Part shown: positions 1 to 7,748 of the stretch, piece after piece
Layout of the letters: every line of letters starts with the position of its first letter
Position numbering within the stretch: position 1 is the stretch's first letter
From: Cyclobacteriaceae bacterium
Lineage (GTDB): Bacteria > Bacteroidota > Bacteroidia > Cytophagales > Cyclobacteriaceae
Length of the DNA stretch: 64,000 nucleotides
Reading direction: 5' to 3'
NCBI GenBank assembly: GCA_030584025.1
Contig: CP129487.1
Coordinates: 1-64,000 of the forward strand
The notes under the pieces: model-generated
What the model was told of the DNA's origin: nothing
The model's database searches: none
Seen by the model: the letters and a program-made list of their open reading frames with translations, nothing else
Made by a program: the position numbers and the translations under genes

Positions 1-1245
1 GTTGGGGTTGTACTCCAATCCTTTTTCGAGGTAGGGCAATGCTTGTGTGTATTCTTTTTGTACCATAAAATACATGGCCTTGGCGGTGAAGGCTTCACCC
101 AACGTAGGATCGTAGAGCAACGCTTTGTCGGCATAGTTGTCGAGCGCAGTAACGTATTTTTTTTCTGCTTTATACACATCGAGGTAGTAACAAGCCATAC
201 CGGCACAGGCATAGGCGAGCGCAAACGTATTGTCTTGCGCGATGGCTTCATCAAAGTGAACCAATGCCTGTTGCAGATTCGGTTCACCATTACGCCTGAG
301 CAAGTCGAGGCCTTTCAAGAAGGCATCGTACGCGGCCAGGTTTTGCGTAGGAATTTTTTCGATGCGGTTTTTTTCATCGGGTGTAATCACGGCCTGAATT
401 TCCGTGGCAATGTCTTTTGAAATTTCCTGTTGCAGCGCAAAGATGTCGCTCACTTCGCGCCTGTATTGTTTGCTCCACAGGTGGCGATCGGTGGCGCCAT
501 CAATCAGCTGAATGGTGAGCACAATGCGGTCGTCTATCTTCTGGCCGCTGCCTTCAATGAAATAGGTGGCGTTTAGTTCTTTCGCTAACTCAGGAATTGT
601 TTTGTTGCTGTTGCGGTATTTTTCAGCCGATGTGCGACTGAGCACGCTCAGGTCTTTGATCTTTTGCAGGTTGTTGAGGGTGGCCTCCATCAACCCGTTA
701 ATGAGGTACACGTTGGTGGAGTCGGCACTGTCGTTTTTGAATGGCAGCACCACAATGGATTTTTCAATCGCTTTTTCTTCTTCAGCCGTTAGGTTGGTGA
801 ATACAAACCAACTCGCGGCAACAAGTGCCAACGTGATGAGCGCAGCAAGCCAATACCATTTTTTTGATTGCGTGGGCGGAGCCTGTTGTGGAACGGGTTC
901 ATCCGTTGCGCGCTTCCCGGCTTCACCCGGTGGGTAGCCATAGTATTCGCGAAAGCATTTAATAAAGTAGGAGGTACTGTTGAAGCCCACCTGGTGCGAT
1001 ACTTCCGACACGTTTAGCCCGGTGGTGCGCAGCAACGCCATGGCACGCTTGAGTCGTACTTCATTAATAAGCTGGCTTACCGATAGGTTGGTGGCCTTTT
1101 TCACTTTGCGCAGCAGGTTGGAGCGGCTCATGTTCATGGCTCCGGCCAGTTCGGTTACGCCAAACTGCTCATCCGCCAGGTTTTCTTCAATCTTCGCGGT
1201 GAGCTGGTTCAGGAATTCGAGGTCTTGCGGAGTGGCACGGGTCAT
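1..1245 (-). CDS. Membrane-anchored AraC-family regulator with TolB-like and TPR domains (partial, C-terminus off the left edge)
   Basis: The reverse strand is open for 415 codons from ATG 1245 to the window edge. Residues 1-105 form an AraC-type double helix-turn-helix (VSEVSHQVGFNSTSYFIKCFRE at 79-100 is the typical second helix). A proline-rich linker and one membrane segment follow (about 130-150). Residues 160-285 resemble the TolB/FlgO-like domain that follows DNA-binding domains in adenylate-cyclase-type regulators (SIVVLPFKNDS). TPR-like helices start near 300 and run off the edge. The DNA-binding part would be cytoplasmic and the TPR part periplasmic, so it is probably a one-component transmembrane regulator. 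Ligand and targets are unknown. A 20-bp-period direct repeat upstream may be its own operator. Confidence 0.85.
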   Translation of the reverse strand, partial: MTRATPQDLEFLNQLTAKIEENLADEQFGVTELAGAMNMSRSNLLRKVKKATNLSVSQLINEVRLKRAMALLRTTGLNVSEVSHQVGFNSTSYFIKCFREYYGYPPGEAGKRATDEPVPQQAPPTQSKKWYWLAALITLALVAASWFVFTNLTAEEEKAIEKSIVVLPFKNDSADSTNVYLINGLMEATLNNLQKIKDLSVLSRTSAEKYRNSNKTIPELAKELNATYFIEGSGQKIDDRIVLTIQLIDGATDRHLWSKQYRREVSDIFALQQEISKDIATEIQAVITPDEKNRIEKIPTQNLAAYDAFLKGLDLLRRNGEPNLQQALVHFDEAIAQDNTFALAYACAGMACYYLDVYKAEKKYVTALDNYADKALLYDPTLGEAFTAKAMYFMVQKEYTQALPYLEKGLEYNPN

Positions 1246-1314
1246 GGAAACGGTGCGGGCGGTTGGTGAAAAAATGCGTGTGTTACAGCTGCGAAGTTAG
1301 CGGTTCAGGGGGAT

Positions 1315-1351
1315 TTGCATCAAAATTTATAGGGTTGCATCATAATTTATA
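1315..1351. promoter_or_regulatory. Tandem direct repeat, probable AraC-type operator
   Basis: Two copies of TTGCATCAWAATTTATA (1315-1331 and 1335-1351) match at 16 of 17 positions with a 20-bp period, about two helical turns. They lie 70 bp upstream of the AraC-type gene and between it and the divergent ankyrin lipoprotein gene. AraC-family proteins commonly bind tandem direct repeats, so autoregulation is a reasonable inference. Confidence 0.5.
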
Positions 1352-1461
1352 TCGATTGGCGCACGGTTGATGGTTTTGTGCGCAGCGTTGTTTAGCCTGC
1401 CGCAGGGGGTGTCCGTTACTTTGTGTCAAAACAAATCACGAAAACAAAAACACCAACTTGT

Positions 1462-2028
1462 ATGAAAACAACACTTGTTCACACCTTGCACGCCATCACC
1501 AAAGTATCGTTATGGGCCATGATTTTGTTGGCCACGGCCTGTGGCACCAAAGAAACTAAAACCGGAGCAGCCGCACCGGATATAGACTTGCATACGGCCG
1601 TACTCACCGACAACATAGATGCAGTGAAGCAACACATTGAAGCCGGCAGCGATTTGAATGTAAAAGATCCGTTTGGTGGTTCAAGCCCGTTGATCAGCGC
1701 GGCTGTGTTTGGTAAAACTGAAGCGGCTAAATTATTACTGGACGCGGGTGTCGACATCAACTTTCAGAACAACGATGGTTCCACTGCGTTGCATACGGCT
1801 GCTTTCTTTTGCCGGCCAGAGATTGTGAAGATGCTGCTGGAAAAAAATGCCGACACGACCATAAAGAATTCGTATGGGGCTACTCCGTATGATAATGTAG
1901 CCGGACCGTTCAGTGAGTTGAAAGATGTGTACGGCATGATGGAACAGTCGCTCGGCCCAATGGGGTTGAAGCTGGACTACGCGTACCTTGAAAAGACGCG
2001 ACCGGAGATTGCGGAGATGTTGAAGTAG
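1462..2028 (+). CDS. Ankyrin-repeat lipoprotein
   Basis: The protein has 188 residues from ATG 1462. An upstream in-frame GTG at 1423 is less likely because the signal peptide begins at MKTTLVHT. The hydrophobic stretch ends in LLATAC, a lipobox, so the mature protein should start at the Cys. About three ankyrin repeats follow (DLHTAVLTDNIDAVKQHIEAG, GGSSPLISAAVFGKTEAAKLLLDAG, DGSTALHTAAFFCRPEIVKMLLEKN). Ankyrin repeats mediate protein-protein contacts; the partner is unknown. The gene is divergent from the AraC-type regulator and shares its intergenic region, so it may be a target of it. Confidence 0.85.
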   Translation: MKTTLVHTLHAITKVSLWAMILLATACGTKETKTGAAAPDIDLHTAVLTDNIDAVKQHIEAGSDLNVKDPFGGSSPLISAAVFGKTEAAKLLLDAGVDINFQNNDGSTALHTAAFFCRPEIVKMLLEKNADTTIKNSYGATPYDNVAGPFSELKDVYGMMEQSLGPMGLKLDYAYLEKTRPEIAEMLK

Positions 2029-2040
2029 TCAATTTTATTT

Positions 2041-2135
2041 TCACGCAAAGGCCGCAAAGTTTTTTCGCAAAGTTCGCTAAGACTTGCACGCTTGGCGTGC
2101 TTTGCGTGGTGCTAACCTTTGTGCGCTTTGCGTGA
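2041..2135. repeat. REP-like palindromic element
   Basis: TCACGCAAAG (2041-2050) is exactly complementary to CTTTGCGTGA (2126-2135). Several further CGCAAAG/CTTTGCG copies lie between the arms. GCAAAG-rich palindromes of this type are common between genes in Bacteroidota. It could also fold in the transcript 3' of the ankyrin gene. Confidence 0.6.
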
Positions 2136-2175
2136 GATCAAGCAGCATCAGCAACTAAATTAATCCAAACAAACA

Positions 2176-3240
2176 ATGAGACGTTACGACATCGACTGGC
2201 TTCGTGTACTGGCCATCGGCTTACTTTTAGTCTACCATGTAGCCATTGGCTTTCAACCCTGGGGAGGCATGATTGCGTTCATCACCAGCAAAGAACCGTG
2301 GGCTGCCCTGTGGATACCCATGATGGTGATCAACATCTGGCGCATACCGTTGTTGTTTTTTGTGTCGGGCATGGGCGTGTACTTTGCCATGCAAAAACGT
2401 AACTTGAAACAACTCATTACCGAACGTGCACAACGCATTTTGTTGCCATTCGTGTTCGGCATGTTTGCCATTGTTCCGCTTCACCTGCTCATACTTCGTT
2501 ATCATTTTAATTTATCGTTAACCTACACGTGGGATCCTGGTCACCTGTGGTTTCTCGGAAACATTTTTGTGTACGTGTTGGTACTCTCCCCGCTGTTGTT
2601 TTACCTGAAGCACAACGAGAACAGCAAAGTGGTGCGCACCACTCAGGCTTTGTTGCGTCATCCGTTGGGGTTGTTGGTGGTTGTCGCTTTCTTTTATGCA
2701 GAAGTAGTCCTACTAAAGCCGGTGCCATTTGAACTCTATGCCATGACCTGGCACGGATTCTTTCTGGGTTTGCTCGCTTTCTTTTTCGGGTACTGTTTTG
2801 TGTTGAGCGGAGAAGCCTTCTGGCAGATGATTCAGCGCTGGCGGTGGTTGTTCCTGTTGGTGGCGTTAAGTCTGTTTGTGGTTCGCGTATTTTATTTCAT
2901 TATGCGCACACCGGATTATTTGATCGTCATCGAATCGTTCAGTTGGATTTTAACCGTGCTTGCATTTGGGAGTTTGCACCTGAACAAACCGGGCAAGGCA
3001 TTAACCTATCTGAGTGAAGCAGCCTACCCGGTGTACATCGTACACATGATTTTTTTGTATCTCGGTTCACACCTTGCGTTTCAGTGGGCGATACCCGTTC
3101 AGCTACAGTTTGTGCTGGTGCTGGTATTTACGTTAGCCGGATGCTTTGCTTCGTTTGAAATTATTCGCAGGTTAAAATGGATAAGGCCGTTGTTTGGGTT
3201 ACGGGTACATCAAGGTAAACGCATTGAGGAACAAGCATAA
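2176..3240 (+). CDS. Acyltransferase family 3 membrane protein
   Basis: The 354-residue polytopic protein opens with RRYDIDWLRVLAIGLLLVYH, the hallmark N-terminus of the Acyl_transf_3 family (OafA/OpgC-like), including the conserved Arg and His in the first membrane helix. About ten hydrophobic segments span the chain. The family transfers acyl groups to extracytoplasmic sugars or lipids; the acceptor cannot be read from the sequence. The gene stands alone between a palindromic repeat and a toxin-antitoxin pair. Confidence 0.85.
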   Translation: MRRYDIDWLRVLAIGLLLVYHVAIGFQPWGGMIAFITSKEPWAALWIPMMVINIWRIPLLFFVSGMGVYFAMQKRNLKQLITERAQRILLPFVFGMFAIVPLHLLILRYHFNLSLTYTWDPGHLWFLGNIFVYVLVLSPLLFYLKHNENSKVVRTTQALLRHPLGLLVVVAFFYAEVVLLKPVPFELYAMTWHGFFLGLLAFFFGYCFVLSGEAFWQMIQRWRWLFLLVALSLFVVRVFYFIMRTPDYLIVIESFSWILTVLAFGSLHLNKPGKALTYLSEAAYPVYIVHMIFLYLGSHLAFQWAIPVQLQFVLVLVFTLAGCFASFEIIRRLKWIRPLFGLRVHQGKRIEEQA

Positions 3241-3319
3241 ACAATAAGAGTCAGACCTTTTTGAGAAAGCTCCTTCCTTGCCGTGTTGCCGGTAATGCTG
3301 CCTTGGGAAAAAACAGGAG

Positions 3320-3350
3320 TTGTCCAATTGGACTACTTTTCATATCTTTG
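3320..3350 (+). promoter_or_regulatory. Bacteroidota-type promoter of the toxin-antitoxin pair
   Basis: TTG at 3320-3322 is followed after 20 bp by TATCTTTG at 3343-3350, matching the -33 TTG / -7 TAnnTTTG promoter. Transcription should start near 3357, which leaves very little or no leader before the toxin frame. Confidence 0.55.
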
Positions 3351-3449
3351 CTTCGTGGACAAGAAACGTGATCTCCTATTTATAAGGGTTACTTTCAAGA
3401 CTTCTATGACGAGCAGACGACCAAGGTTCAAAAGAAAATTCTTTGGACG

Positions 3450-3710
3450 TTGAGAATAATTGAAGACCTGGACAGGATTCCAGAAGTTTACTTCAAGCAT
3501 TTAGCGGGTACGGATGGGCTTTATGAAATCAGGGTTCAAAGTGGTAGTGATATTTTTAGAATCTTTTGCTTTTTCGACAACAATAATTTGGTTGTAGTCG
3601 GGCACGGATTTCGAAAGAAGACACAAAAAGCACCTGACAGAGAAATTGAGAGAGCTGAAAAAATTAAACGCGAGTATTATGAAGAAAAAAAACGTAACAA
3701 CCCTAAGTGA
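3450..3710 (+). CDS. RelE/HigB-type toxin, 5' end uncertain
   Basis: The translated frame contains the phage-derived Gp49-like/HigB core: HLAGTDGLYEIRVQSGSDIFRIFCFFD, then a GFRKKTQKAP motif and a basic tail. Members are ribosome-dependent mRNA endonucleases. The first usable start is TTG 3450, but homology-like sequence (IYKGYFQDFYDEQTTKVQKKI) continues upstream in frame to about 3378, and a TGA stands at 3369. A GTG at 3355 would join this frame only with one extra base. The gene may therefore be 5'-truncated by a one-base deletion, or may use an unusual ATT start at 3378. Its 3' end overlaps the antitoxin gene. Confidence 0.75.
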   Translation: MRIIEDLDRIPEVYFKHLAGTDGLYEIRVQSGSDIFRIFCFFDNNNLVVVGHGFRKKTQKAPDREIERAEKIKREYYEEKKRNNPK

Positions 3711-3978
3711 ATTTATTGACAAAAAGGTCGGTAAAAGGGGGACAAAGAAAAGAGACAAATTTGAAGCTGACTATGAGGCATTCAAGCTTGGAGTTCTTAT
3801 TCAACAAGCAAGGCAAGAAAAAGGACTGACCCAAGAACAAGTTGCTGAGTTGTCGGGGACAAATAAATCTTACATTTCAAAACTTGAAAAGGACTTGAAG
3901 GACGTTCGGTTTTCGACACTTCAACGAATCATAACTGAAGGACTCGGTGGCCATCTTGAGATTTCAATTAAGTTTTGA
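3679..3978 (+). CDS. XRE-family antitoxin (HigA-like)
   Basis: The 99-residue product has a lambda-repressor-type helix-turn-helix in its C-terminal half (ARQEKGLTQEQVAELSGTNKSYISKLE). This is the usual layout for antitoxins partnered with Gp49-like toxins. ATG 3679 is preferred over the TTG at 3646 because MKKKNVTTLSEFIDKK resembles the family N-terminus. It overlaps the toxin gene by 32 bp, in toxin-first order as in higBA. It probably binds both the toxin and the shared promoter. Confidence 0.85.
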   Translation: MKKKNVTTLSEFIDKKVGKRGTKKRDKFEADYEAFKLGVLIQQARQEKGLTQEQVAELSGTNKSYISKLEKDLKDVRFSTLQRIITEGLGGHLEISIKF

Positions 3979-4080
3979 CAAGAAATGGCACTACCGGAAA
4001 TAAACAAACAAATGCCATGTACTCGCTCGTTTTTGCCAATACCAGTTTAGTTTATAACGGTGTATAATATAATGTAAGTC

Positions 4081-4112
4081 GGGCTTGGCATTCCCGATCA
4101 TTTGCCAAGCCC
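4081..4112. terminator. Inverted repeat between convergent genes
   Basis: GGGCTTGGCA (4081-4090) pairs perfectly with TGCCAAGCCC (4103-4112). It lies between the end of the antitoxin gene and the end of the convergent BLUF gene. No long T-run follows on either strand, so it is a terminator or a small palindromic repeat. Confidence 0.4.
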
Positions 4113-4145
4113 TCCATATGCTCCAGTATTAAATACTAATACCAA

Positions 4146-4559
4146 TCAAAAGAACTTCCGCAACAAGTTCAATACGCGTTGGCCGCTTTCTTCCTTGCCA
4201 GTTAATATCTGGTCAAATACTTTTTTGTCATCTTCTGAAATGTCGGTCTTGAACTGAACGCCACTTGAAATGTCTTTAGAGCCCATGTGCCAGCTGGGGA
4301 ATGACTTTTCTTTGATGGGGTTGTAAGAGATCATCATCGGATTGGAATGGCGGGCGTCTTTTTTGATTTTGTCATATAAATCCATGATCACTTTCGCTTC
4401 GCCTTCAACCAGTTGAATGAACTTGGTATCGGAATACAACAACACCCCGGTGATGTTTAACGGAGGGTTGTTCTTTTTACAAGCCGTTAGAATGTTTTCG
4501 ATTTCAGCCGGTGTGCAATTGGGTTTTCGATTGCTTACGTAGACAAGTTGAGATAGCAT
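4146..4559 (-). CDS. BLUF-domain blue-light photoreceptor
   Basis: The 137-residue protein is a stand-alone BLUF domain. Flavin-site residues are visible: Tyr7 (LVYVSN), Asn35 (NITGVL), Gln49 (FIQLVEG), and Trp90 followed by Met92 (WHMGS). BLUF proteins bind FAD and rearrange the Tyr-Gln hydrogen bonds on blue-light absorption. There is no fused output domain, so signalling must go through a partner protein. No obvious partner is adjacent. The upstream region carries repeated TATACATGA sites, suggesting controlled, possibly light-dependent expression. Confidence 0.9.
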   Translation of the reverse strand: MLSQLVYVSNRKPNCTPAEIENILTACKKNNPPLNITGVLLYSDTKFIQLVEGEAKVIMDLYDKIKKDARHSNPMMISYNPIKEKSFPSWHMGSKDISSGVQFKTDISEDDKKVFDQILTGKEESGQRVLNLLRKFF

Positions 4560-4650
4560 ACTGATCGTTTTGAGTTAAAATTTACAACTACAAAACAGGG
4601 TGCAGGGGATATTGTTTTCAGAAAGCAGAAAGAATTCAAATCAAATTACA

Positions 4651-4715
4651 TCATGTATAGATAACGCTAGATAATATACATGATAAGGTTATCATGTAAA
4701 GAAACTATACATGAT
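4651..4715. promoter_or_regulatory. Cluster of TATACATGA operator-like sites upstream of the BLUF gene
   Basis: TCATGTATA (4651-4659), TATACATGA (4675-4683), TATCATGTA (4690-4698) and TATACATGA (4706-4714) are four alternating copies of one motif. The middle pair forms a palindrome, ACATGATAA-GG-TTATCATGT, at 4678-4697. The two forward copies are 31 bp apart, about three helical turns. The cluster lies about 90-155 bp upstream of the BLUF start. Confidence 0.5.
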
Positions 4716-4755
4716 CAAAACTGACGTGAGCCCTGCCGCGCAGGATAAAAAAAGA

Positions 4756-5730
4756 TCACTTCTTCAGCGGAAAGGCTTTCACCCCTTCGTTTGTAATGAT
4801 TACGGGTTTAATCAGTCCGTTTTCATCAAAGTGCATTTCATCAATGCACACCACGCGTGCGTTGCGGTCGGTTTGGTTGAGCGGCCTGCGGTGATAAACA
4901 ATAAACCACTTGTCGGTGCCGGGTGGATGTATCACGGAATGATGTCCCGCACCGGTGGCTACTTCCGGATTTTGTTGCAAAATTTTTCCAACGCGTTTGA
5001 AAGGTCCTAAAGGTGAATCGGCAATGGCGTATGCCACACTGTAGTCGGGGCCGGTCCAACCTCCTTCCGACCACATAAAGTAGTACCGGTTGTTACGCTT
5101 GAACATGAATGGCCCTTCTACATAATGCTCGGGTGTGATCTCTTTAAATATAGTTCCATCGGCAAACGGGATAAAACCCGTGAAGTCGTTATTGAGTTGT
5201 GCGATGTTGCAATGCCGCCAACCTCCGTAGATCAGGTAATAGATTTCGCCATCATGAAACACAAACTGATCAATGGGTTGTGCACCGTTGTGAAACTTAT
5301 CGATTAGTGGTTTCCCAAGATGATCTTTGAATGGTCCTTCCGGTTTGTCGGCAACAGCCACACCAATGCCACCGTATTCGTTGTCGCTTTGAATATCGTT
5401 GCCTCCGAAGAAAAGAAAGAAGCGGTTATCTTTTTGAATGATGGATGGAGCCCAGAGAGCCCGCTTCACCCATTTTACGTTGGCCGTGTCGAGCACGCGA
5501 CTGTGTTTAGTCCAGTGAACAAGATCGGGCGAGGAGAACGCATCCATAAACACCTGCTGATCATACGGAGCAGAGTAGGTGGGATATATCCAATAGGTAC
5601 TATTGAAGATTATTCCTTCCGGATCGGCATACCAGCCGGGGAAAACGGGGTTAGAGGCGGTGGGTTGGGCGTTGCCTTGCTGTAAAGAGACCAGAAAGAG
5701 CAACGTGACTATAATTTTTTTCGCTGACAT
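4756..5730 (-). CDS. Secreted glycoside hydrolase family 43 protein
   Basis: The 324-residue protein has a signal peptide (residues 1-21, cleavage after GNA) and a five-bladed propeller of GH43 type. The three expected acidic residues are visible: Asp36 (GWYADPE), Asp154 (QPIDQFVF) and Glu205 (HYVEGPFMF). GH43 enzymes are mostly arabinanases, arabinofuranosidases or beta-xylosidases; the exact substrate is not readable. No SusC/SusD genes are nearby, so it is an isolated glycan-degrading enzyme, probably periplasmic or exported. Confidence 0.88.
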   Translation of the reverse strand: MSAKKIIVTLLFLVSLQQGNAQPTASNPVFPGWYADPEGIIFNSTYWIYPTYSAPYDQQVFMDAFSSPDLVHWTKHSRVLDTANVKWVKRALWAPSIIQKDNRFFLFFGGNDIQSDNEYGGIGVAVADKPEGPFKDHLGKPLIDKFHNGAQPIDQFVFHDGEIYYLIYGGWRHCNIAQLNNDFTGFIPFADGTIFKEITPEHYVEGPFMFKRNNRYYFMWSEGGWTGPDYSVAYAIADSPLGPFKRVGKILQQNPEVATGAGHHSVIHPPGTDKWFIVYHRRPLNQTDRNARVVCIDEMHFDENGLIKPVIITNEGVKAFPLKK

Positions 5731-5780
5731 GGTTTGAAATTAAAGAATAGCAGAGTTTGGGGGAAATTTGCAGGCAGGTT

Positions 5781-5810
5781 TTGCACTGAATGCATAAACC
5801 CATACATTTG
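5781..5810 (+). promoter_or_regulatory. Promoter of tRNA-Ser
   Basis: TTG at 5781-5783 and TACATTTG at 5803-5810 are separated by 19 bp, a clean -33/-7 promoter of Bacteroidota type. The tRNA begins 26 bp downstream. Confidence 0.65.
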
Positions 5811-5835
5811 CAATCCCAAAATTTAACCGAAACAC

Positions 5836-5922
5836 AGAGGAGTGGCAGAGCGGTTGAATGCATCGGTCTTGAAAACCGACAGCCCTTCACGGGGCTCGGG
5901 GGTTCGAATCCCTCCTCCTCTG
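5836..5922 (+). tRNA. tRNA-Ser (anticodon TGA)
   Basis: The sequence folds as a class II tRNA of 87 nt. AGAGGAG (5836-5842) pairs with CTCCTCT (5915-5921). A D-arm with AGCGGTTGAA, an anticodon arm with loop CTTGAAA, a long variable arm and a T-arm with loop TTCGAAT follow. The long variable arm and the TGA anticodon give serine. CCA is not encoded (the 3' end reads GCA). A strong terminator lies just downstream. Confidence 0.95.
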
Positions 5923-5938
5923 CAATCAGAATGAAGAC

Positions 5939-5963
5939 GCCCCGACTTTGTCGGGGCTTTTTT
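5939..5963 (+). terminator. Intrinsic terminator after tRNA-Ser
   Basis: GCCCCGAC (5939-5946), loop TTT and GTCGGGGC (5950-5957) form a perfect 8-bp stem followed by a T-run. Confidence 0.85.
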
Positions 5964-6071
5964 ATTGAAGGTGAACTCGTGGAGCTTGCTCCAAAGCGTG
6001 AATCCTGAAAATAAAAAAGAAGCGCAGCGAACACCTTTATTCTGTTTGACACACCCCCATTAAGGGATCAC

Positions 6072-6094
6072 GTTTCGTAATCCTCCTCCTCTGC
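6072..6094 (+). repeat. Partial duplicate of the tRNA-Ser 3' end (att-like relic)
   Basis: This 23-bp segment matches the tRNA-Ser 3' end (5901-5923) at 19 positions, with the last 13 bases (CCTCCTCCTCTGC) identical. Such a copy is what a tRNA-targeting integrative element leaves at its far end. Only about 150 bp without a clear gene lies between. Confidence 0.5.
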
Positions 6095-6102
6095 GAGTAC
6101 AA

Positions 6103-6130
6103 AAAAAATCCCGCGAAAGCGGGATTTTTT
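6103..6130. terminator. Bidirectional terminator
   Basis: AAAAAATCCCGC (6103-6114), loop GAAA and GCGGGATTTTTT (6119-6130) form a stem with a T-run on both strands. It serves the minus-strand gene that ends at 6160. Confidence 0.85.
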
Positions 6131-6159
6131 GTTTTATGTCAATCCGGATGCGGAGTAGG

Positions 6160-7701
6160 TTAATTTTCCTCTGTAAAATCCGGGAAGTAGCGCTTCACGT
6201 CTTTAGTATTGAATTGTTGCGCTCCTTTTCTATACGCATCCAGTTCCAACAGCACAATGCGCTGGTCGTTCAGTACTAAACGCAGCTTATCAATGTCTTT
6301 TTCAAAATCGAGTCCCCTGCGGGCGGTCTTCGAAGCATATTTACGTGCAAACTCATCACCGGCACTTTGCACCCGGTTACGGATGTCGACATTGATCTTG
6401 ATTTTATCCATGATGTCATCCTTCGACTTGCCGATGACTTCGGTTGCTTCTAAGGTATTCAAGGTTAACACGGTTGTGCCACCTACAGTTGAGACAATCT
6501 TTGATTGATCGGTTTCGAGTACGGTTGGTGAAAGACCGGTTACCGCACCGAGCGATGCGTTCACCATAGAACGTTTGCGTTTTCCTTTCTTGGCGCGCTT
6601 GTAATCATCATTCAGCTTTTTCTGATTCTCATCCAATGTGCGCAGCAACTCACCGGCAGCCATCAGGTTAGCCGAATATTTTTGAAACTGAAGCCCGTCT
6701 TTTTCGGCCAGGTTTTCAGCATCGTTAACGGTAATGGTAATTTTTCGCTGAACACGATTGGCCGAATTATCCAGGGCAAAGAACATGAGCTCCACGGCCT
6801 GTTTCTTTTTTACATCATCTACAAAATCATATCCGGGTTCCCAGATAAATTCAAATTGCAGGGGTGTATTTTCTTTTAGCGCGGTTTGGCCTACGCGCGA
6901 GTCGGACGAAACAAAACCCGCACTGCGTACATTGTCATCGCCATTCGGATCGGAGATGTATAATTTTAAGTTCAGGGTTTCATCTTCCTTAATGGAGAAA
7001 CTGCTGTCGCCCGGTACAATGAGAATTTCCGGAGGCAGATCAAGTTGCGTTTGTGCAATGCGAACTTTACCAACCACTTCTTCTTTTGAGGGTTGATCTT
7101 GTACAATGAATTCCAACACCATCGGGTTGTTTCGCAGTGCGTTGAATTGGTTTCTGGAAGGCGCCCAATTGATTTGCCCTTGCGAAGTTACGTTCATGCC
7201 TTCCGGCATTTGCGAGGGAATGGGTTTGAACACCACCGGATCGCCATCGGGATCATTCACAAATTCACTGGCAACCTGGTAGCTGTTGCGGGTGGATTGC
7301 TTTACATAAAAAATTGGCAACTCATCAATTTGGGGTGGCCGGTTGGTATGCTGTACCGTGAATACAATGGTTTGCCGAACACGATTGCCATCGGCCCAAT
7401 TGGCTTGAAATATTATTGGAAATTCTTTCGAAAGTTCAACCCGGTTTACCAGATCGAAAGAGGGAGTCCAGGAAAAATTTCCCGTTGAATCGAATTGAAA
7501 GCCGAGCGGTTCGGTATCTACAATGGAGAAAGAAACAGCAGGCAAATCCGGATAGGCTGTTACCCGAAAGCTAAATGCTTTCCCTTCCTGTAAGGTGTTC
7601 CATCCGGTAAGATTCGGAAAAATAATGTCATGACCGTTCTGGCCTAACGTGCAGAAGGAAATGAGCAGGAGGAGAAGATATGTGTATCTTAGCTTCTTCA
7701 A
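6160..7701 (-). CDS. Secreted protein with Ig/cadherin-like domains and a helical C-terminus, unknown function
   Basis: The 513-residue product has a signal peptide (about residues 1-20). Three beta-rich segments with cadherin-like turns follow (PPQIDELP, NDPDGDPV, DPNGDDNV), covering about residues 25-330. The last 180 residues are highly charged and probably helical, with a KRAKKGKRKR cluster. It looks like an exported structural or adhesion-type protein. No family with known function was recognised. It is followed by a bidirectional terminator and is divergent from the ATL gene. Confidence 0.75.
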   Translation of the reverse strand: MKKLRYTYLLLLLISFCTLGQNGHDIIFPNLTGWNTLQEGKAFSFRVTAYPDLPAVSFSIVDTEPLGFQFDSTGNFSWTPSFDLVNRVELSKEFPIIFQANWADGNRVRQTIVFTVQHTNRPPQIDELPIFYVKQSTRNSYQVASEFVNDPDGDPVVFKPIPSQMPEGMNVTSQGQINWAPSRNQFNALRNNPMVLEFIVQDQPSKEEVVGKVRIAQTQLDLPPEILIVPGDSSFSIKEDETLNLKLYISDPNGDDNVRSAGFVSSDSRVGQTALKENTPLQFEFIWEPGYDFVDDVKKKQAVELMFFALDNSANRVQRKITITVNDAENLAEKDGLQFQKYSANLMAAGELLRTLDENQKKLNDDYKRAKKGKRKRSMVNASLGAVTGLSPTVLETDQSKIVSTVGGTTVLTLNTLEATEVIGKSKDDIMDKIKINVDIRNRVQSAGDEFARKYASKTARRGLDFEKDIDKLRLVLNDQRIVLLELDAYRKGAQQFNTKDVKRYFPDFTEEN

Positions 7702-7748
7702 GGTTTAAATTTTGGTCTGCAAAGTTAGTAAGATCACCGGTGCATCGT

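Noticed and set aside
43..1300. Three plus-strand open frames at the left edge
   Set aside because: They lie antisense to the AraC/TolB/TPR gene, whose reverse frame is open to the window edge and shows clear domains. The plus-strand translations have no recognisable motif.
3360..3380. In-frame TGA at 3369 of the toxin read as selenocysteine
   Set aside because: The genome has selD and mnmH, but no selA/selB or SECIS-like hairpin was seen here, and HigB toxins do not carry selenocysteine. A frameshift or alternative start is simpler.
5651..6052. Minus-strand open frame across tRNA-Ser and its terminator
   Set aside because: It overlaps a well-defined tRNA, its promoter and a terminator hairpin. 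The product has no family pattern.
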